In this document: positions 5,868 through 6,339 of the stretch, piece after piece
Position numbering within the stretch: the stretch's first letter is position 1
How the letters are laid out: every line of letters starts with the position of its first letter
DNA from: UMGS172 sp045636945
Lineage (GTDB): Bacteria > Bacillota > Clostridia > Oscillospirales > Acutalibacteraceae
Length of the DNA: 6,339 bases
Reading direction: 5' to 3'
Assembly: GCA_045636945.1 (NCBI GenBank)
Contig: JAZTYO010000025.1
Location: forward strand, 1 to 6,339
Notes under the pieces: generated by a model
The model's database searches: none
What the model was told of the DNA's origin: nothing
What the model saw: the letters and a program-made list of their open reading frames with translations, nothing else
Position numbers and translations under genes: made by a program

Positions 5868-6213
5868 GGGGATGTAAAGGTTTCGACAGGGATCTTGAAC
5901 TGCGATAAGCATGCAGCGTTACGGGAACGCTTTGAAAACCGAATTTTTAAAAATAACTGACAAAAATACAGTTGCTTTTGCAGCTTAATTAAGCTGCCGT
6001 TCTGCCGGGAAGTACCGCGGTCTCGGTCAGAGCGTCGAATAGCGGTGAACGTGAACAGATGTGTTCCTCGACACTGTCACGGAGAGAGGATACCGAGTGT
6101 CAAAGCCCGTTTGTCGGCGTTGGCGTAAGGGAATCTCAATCGGCAAAATAAGCATGTAGAAGGTTGCAGGAATAGGTTTTTGGACGCGGGTTCGATTCCC
6201 GCCATCTCCACCA
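5868..6213 (+). ncRNA. ssrA: Transfer-messenger RNA (tmRNA, SsrA)
   Basis: Acts with SmpB to rescue stalled ribosomes, adding a degradation tag that directs the peptide to proteases such as ClpXP. The one-piece form is 346 nt. The acceptor GGGGATG (5868-5874) pairs with CATCTCC (6203-6209); its third pair is G-U, the alanine identity element. Discriminator A and an encoded CCA (6211-6213) follow. The 5' part carries the conserved TTTCGACAGGGAT (5881-5893), and the T arm is GCGGG-TTCGATT-CCCGC (6186-6202). The long helix 2 is visible as CTGCGA (5900-5905) with TTGCAG (6164-6169), and GCATGC (5909-5914) with GCATGT (6152-6157). A hairpin AGCGTT/AACGCT (5915-5931), whose CGG loop bases can pair with CCG at 5939-5941, fits pseudoknot 1. 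The tag frame is internal at 5959-5988. Ends are by homology to B. subtilis tmRNA. Confidence 0.97.
5959..5988 (+). other. tmRNA tag reading frame (DKNTVAFAA, stop)
   Basis: After TAACT, the same context that precedes the resume codon in B. subtilis tmRNA, GAC starts nine codons ending in TAA (5986-5988). With the alanine delivered by tmRNA itself the predicted tag is ADKNTVAFAA. The ending is FAA instead of the common LAA. The stop codon sits at the centre of an 18-nt perfect palindrome (5980-5997), matching tmRNA helix 5. Confidence 0.85.
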
Positions 6214-6220
6214 AAAAAGC

Positions 6221-6257
6221 AGAAGACACGGTCGAAAGACTGTGTCTTTTGTTTTTT
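6221..6257 (+). terminator. Rho-independent terminator after ssrA
   Basis: A 13-bp stem (6221-6233 with 6238-6250, two G-U pairs) is capped by a GAAA tetraloop and followed by G and T6 (6252-6257). It starts 7 nt after the tmRNA CCA, so the precursor has a short 3' tail to trim. Confidence 0.93.
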
Positions 6258-6268
6258 AGTATAACGAA

Positions 6269-6284
6269 ATGGCGGGAATCGAAC
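6269..6284 (-). repeat. Antisense copy of the tmRNA T-arm and acceptor edge
   Basis: These 16 nt are the exact reverse complement of 6190-6205, which is the tmRNA T loop, the 3' side of its T stem and the first three bases of the 3' acceptor strand. The match ends at a mismatch on both sides. It lies 12 nt beyond the ssrA terminator T run. It may be a fragment of an inverted tRNA-like gene end, part of a repeat, or a pairing partner for read-through ssrA transcripts. Confidence 0.7.
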
Positions 6285-6293
6285 AAGGAGGGA

Positions 6294-6339
6294 GCAAACT
6301 GAGTTTGCGGAAGAAAACAGTCCGGTGGACTGTTTTCGC
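6294..6339. repeat. Two adjacent palindromes at the window end
   Basis: GCAAACT-G-AGTTTGC (6294-6308) is a perfect 7-1-7 palindrome. An 11-bp stem, GAAAACAGTCC (6313-6323) with GGACTGTTTTC (6327-6337), follows with loop GGT. GCG at 6307-6309 can also pair with CGC at 6337-6339, so the two hairpins partly compete. No T tract follows inside the window, so this is not clearly a terminator. It looks like a dispersed palindromic repeat cut by the window edge. No gene is visible in 6258-6339. Confidence 0.6.

Noticed and set aside
6077..6286. Minus-strand 69-codon frame containing MAGIEPAS
   Set aside because: It is antisense to the tmRNA 3' half. MAGIEPAS-type peptides are a well-known false annotation produced by translating the reverse complement of tRNA/tmRNA ends.
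1..6339. CRISPR array, insertion sequence or defence system
   Set aside because: No regularly spaced direct repeats, no transposase-like frame and no defence-protein motifs are visible; the repeats present are short inverted repeats.

Overview
This looks like a chromosomal segment from a low-to-mid GC Firmicute of class Clostridia, probably a gut Oscillospiraceae/Ruminococcaceae relative. The evidence is a Firmicutes-type dnaE next to pfkA, consensus sigma-A promoters with 17-bp spacers, AGGGGTGAT-type ribosome binding sites, and a hairpin-rich intergenic block that I recall as typical of that group. The taxonomic call is inference; no marker here fixes it.

Layout, left to right. (1) 2-2653: the 3' three quarters of dnaE (replicative DNA polymerase III alpha), cut off upstream. 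(2) A strong promoter, then pfkA (ATP-dependent 6-phosphofructokinase, 2770-3741) and a strong terminator. (3) A monocistronic unit at 3812-4787 encoding a stand-alone protein with an E2/chloramphenicol-acetyltransferase fold (3864-4736). Its catalytic motif is degenerate. (4) A bidirectional terminator, then a minus-strand tRNA-Arg(CCT) with its own promoter. (5) Divergent from the tRNA, an extended -10 promoter drives smpB (5028-5492). (6) smpB is followed by a wrecked alpha/beta-hydrolase gene (5495-5767) and a hairpin repeat block (about 5785-5859). (7) ssrA (tmRNA, 5868-6213) with a strong terminator. (8) A tail holding an antisense copy of the tmRNA T-arm and two palindromes, running off the window.

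Functionally, the right half is a trans-translation locus: SmpB and its RNA partner tmRNA lie about 375 bp apart, separated only by the pseudogene and repeats. tmRNA is predicted to append ADKNTVAFAA to stalled peptides. The left half is replication plus glycolysis housekeeping. The E2-like gene occupies the place where I would expect pyk in many Clostridia.

I found no clear new defence or mobile system. The points most worth a second look are the E2-like protein lacking its catalytic His, the hydrolase remnant that seems to fuse its oxyanion-hole motif to its catalytic-His motif, the repeat block abutting the tmRNA 5' end with no visible ssrA promoter, and the 16-nt antisense T-arm copy just past the ssrA terminator.
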